From CAZTLI01 sp964614375 (GTDB lineage: Bacteria > Chloroflexota > Anaerolineae > Aggregatilineales > Phototrophicaceae), in NCBI GenBank assembly GCA_964614375.1, contig CAZTLI010000404.1:1-5105 (forward strand): 5,105 nt of DNA, read 5' to 3'. The first letter of the stretch is position 1; the number at the start of each line of letters is the position of its first letter. The notes below the pieces were generated by a model. It was given only the letters and a program-made list of their open reading frames with translations. It ran no database searches and was not told the origin of the DNA. Both the position numbers and the translations under genes were made by a program. Positions 4,187 to 5,105 of this stretch are shown in pieces.

Positions 4187-4331
4187 GGGGTATAGAATTG
4201 TCCTTCTTCGCGTACAATCATAGGCTGATGTACAACCCCTTTCACTCTGTATGCTGTTATACCTATTGTACTGGATTCCGGGCAGTGTGACCATTAAGAC
4301 GGGCATGACAAATGTCACCTTTTGCCCCGAT

Positions 4332-4694
4332 TTAATCGTTATCCTTATACGACTGCCACAAGGCCAGATGATTGCCGCTGGGGTCGATGAAGCGAATTTG
4401 ACAGCCCTCGCCGGGTATCTCGAACTTCTCGCCCACCTGTTGACCACCCATTGCCTTAATTTTCGCAATGTCGGCGTCTACATCGTCGCTTTCGATATAC
4501 ACCAGCACATCATTAGCCTGATAGTATTCGCCAATACGCGGGAACGCCCCACCGATACTGCCCGATTTGAAGGTCGTGTAATCATACGGCTGCGTCACCG
4601 TCGTCTCCCAGCCAAAAATCTCGCTGTAAAATTTCGCAGCATCCGGTGGCGTGTTGGCTGGAATTTCGATATGCAAAATGCGGCGTCTGGACAT
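4332..4694 (-). CDS. VOC-family (glyoxalase/bleomycin-resistance fold) protein
   Basis: A 120-residue cytosolic protein with a single vicinal-oxygen-chelate unit of two beta-alpha-beta-beta-beta modules. Module one: RRILHIEIPANTPPDAAKFY followed by SEIFGWE (about 3-30), the usual 'H-x-E-I-P...A-x-x-FY-x-x-x-FGW' opening. Module two: VLVYIESDDVDADIAKIKAMGG (63-84), then 'EIPGEGCQIRFIDPSGNHLALWQ' (92-114), the usual 'F-x-DP-x-GN-x-x-x-LW' ending. H8 and the closing-strand residues are candidate metal or substrate contacts, but the reaction cannot be named: family members range from lyases and dioxygenases to antibiotic binders. Start ATG 4692-4694 is chosen because GAGGAGAGG lies just upstream and the fold begins there; an upstream in-frame codon would add 35 residues overlapping the promoter and the neighbour's stop. 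The upstream gene ends 80 bp away in the same direction. Confidence 0.93.
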   Translation of the reverse strand: MSRRRILHIEIPANTPPDAAKFYSEIFGWETTVTQPYDYTTFKSGSIGGAFPRIGEYYQANDVLVYIESDDVDADIAKIKAMGGQQVGEKFEIPGEGCQIRFIDPSGNHLALWQSYKDND

Positions 4695-4734
4695 GCTGGC
4701 CTCTCCTCGATTAATCACAATCAATGACAGACGA

Positions 4735-4743
4735 AGATTAGCA
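4735..4743 (-). promoter_or_regulatory. Candidate extended -10 promoter of the VOC gene
   Basis: On the minus strand TGCTAATCT, that is TG-N plus TAATCT (3/6 in register with TATAAT), with no good -35. It shares the 10-mer ATTTGTGCTA with the promoter of the 108-aa gene. The start would be near 4728, giving a leader of about 34 nt with the ribosome site. Co-transcription from the upstream gene is an alternative, since no T-tailed terminator separates them (only a GCGC/GCGC stem at 4758-4770). Confidence 0.4.
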
Positions 4744-4774
4744 CAAATATTCTGTTTGCGCGACGTGCGCCCCA

Positions 4775-5105
4775 CTAATTGACGTGTTCCTTGCCGCACT
4801 TTTCGAGGATGCGCTGTGCCTGCCGCACATTGATTTTGGGGGCGACATCGGCATAAAAGCGCGCGGCGGTGGATGCGGCATTTTGCTGCCCGACCTCCGA
4901 TGTATCATCCAATTTCAGCGCATAATCGGCTTCATCCAGTCCTTCAATCGCTTCCAATGTGATTTCGACCACATTTTCGCGGCGGGCGCGCTCCAATTTC
5001 TGTCGGCGTTTGTCGGCGGCTTGCGCCTTGTCCGCCTGCCCCGCTTTGTTGTAATAATCGCTCAACTGCCCTTCCATCTCGATGGCATAACTCATAATCG
5101 CGCCA
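4775..5105 (-). CDS. Small helical protein, possibly ferritin/rubrerythrin-like (5' end outside window)
   Basis: The 3' part (110 codons visible) of a leftward gene. The frame stays open to the right edge (GAI before MSYAIEMEG), so the internal ATG at 5093-5095 is probably not the start. The first visible helix, YAIEMEGQLSDYYNKAGQADKAQAADKRRQKLERARREN, is long, charged and shaped like the first two helices of small ferritin-like or rubrerythrin-like proteins ('A-x-x-ME-x-x-x-x-x-YY/FY', then a Glu/Arg-rich second helix). The rest is VVEITLEAIEGLDEADYALKLDD, then a Ala-rich helix and ARFYADVAPKINVRQAQRILEKCGKEHVN. No E-x-x-H iron motif is visible in this part, so metal binding cannot be claimed. 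It ends 80 bp before the VOC gene in the same direction and may be co-transcribed with it. Confidence 0.75.
   Translation of the reverse strand, partial: GAIMSYAIEMEGQLSDYYNKAGQADKAQAADKRRQKLERARRENVVEITLEAIEGLDEADYALKLDDTSEVGQQNAASTAARFYADVAPKINVRQAQRILEKCGKEHVN

Larger units (their letters stand above)
4008..4331. other. Non-coding stretch with several hairpins
   Basis: No gene is supported in these 324 bases. Contents in order: a short stem CAAGC/GCTTG (4009-4023) just past the mobile element; the strong leftward terminator at 4083-4116; a symmetric inverted-repeat block at 4157-4186, preceded by CCCC/GGGG (4147-4150, 4153-4156); and a bulged hairpin GTACA-A-TCA...TGA-TGTAC at 4212-4233. 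Open frames crossing it are antisense to the VOC gene or lack start signals and family resemblance. Confidence 0.6.

Noticed and set aside
4013..4468. 151-codon minus-strand frame
   Set aside because: It overlaps the VOC gene in another frame, reads through the terminator at 4083-4116 and shows no family resemblance.
4251..4727. 158-codon plus-strand open frame
   Set aside because: It is antisense to the VOC gene, whose fold pattern, ribosome site and start are convincing.
4758..4770. GCGC-GACGT-GCGC hairpin between the two right-hand genes
   Set aside because: The stem has only four pairs and no T-run follows on the minus strand, so it does not qualify as a terminator.

Overview
The window looks like chromosomal DNA of a bacterium of moderate GC content, most likely a member of the Chloroflexota (Anaerolineae-like). 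That placement is an inference from the style of the proteins: a Wzm-type permease beginning with a '...TIIEASKGWRSLGLQELWEYRE' type N-terminus, a secreted beta-propeller, small orphan cytosolic proteins and an IS200/IS605-type remnant. No phylogenetic marker is present.

Left part (1-729), minus strand: the first 53 codons of a LacI-family repressor run off the left edge. Its promoter is nearly consensus (TTGACA, 17 bp, TATTTT) and is followed after one base by a perfect 18-bp palindromic operator, so autorepression is likely. Upstream lies a 130-aa protein of unknown function (337-729), followed by its own intrinsic terminator (275-307).

Middle part (730-3256), plus strand: a divergent intergenic region leads to a 395-aa exported PQQ-dependent sugar/sorbosone-dehydrogenase-like beta-propeller (996-2183). 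Then comes a 323-aa ABC-2 permease of the Wzm (polysaccharide export) type (2285-3256). The permease carries a proline-rich extracytoplasmic insertion, and no ATPase gene follows it.

Right part (3257-5105), mainly minus strand: a 108-aa protein of unknown function (3324-3650) forms a complete transcription unit. It has a consensus extended -10 promoter, an overlapping GAAC-N4-GTTC palindrome resembling a LexA/DinR SOS box, a Shine-Dalgarno sequence and an intrinsic terminator. Upstream of it is a 273-bp element (about 3735-4007) with the end hairpins and folded interior of an IS200/IS605 insertion sequence but no tnpA or tnpB. It is best read as a non-autonomous element carrying a solitary omega-RNA-like (reRNA) segment. 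Next come a 324-bp non-coding stretch with several hairpins, including a strong terminator, a 120-aa VOC/glyoxalase-fold protein (4332-4694), and the 3' part of a gene for a small helical, possibly ferritin-like protein that runs off the right edge.

The genes do not form one obvious pathway. The window reads as a mosaic of short, separately controlled units. The points most worth a second look are the transposase-less IS605/omega-RNA element and the SOS-box-like operator in front of an unknown small gene.
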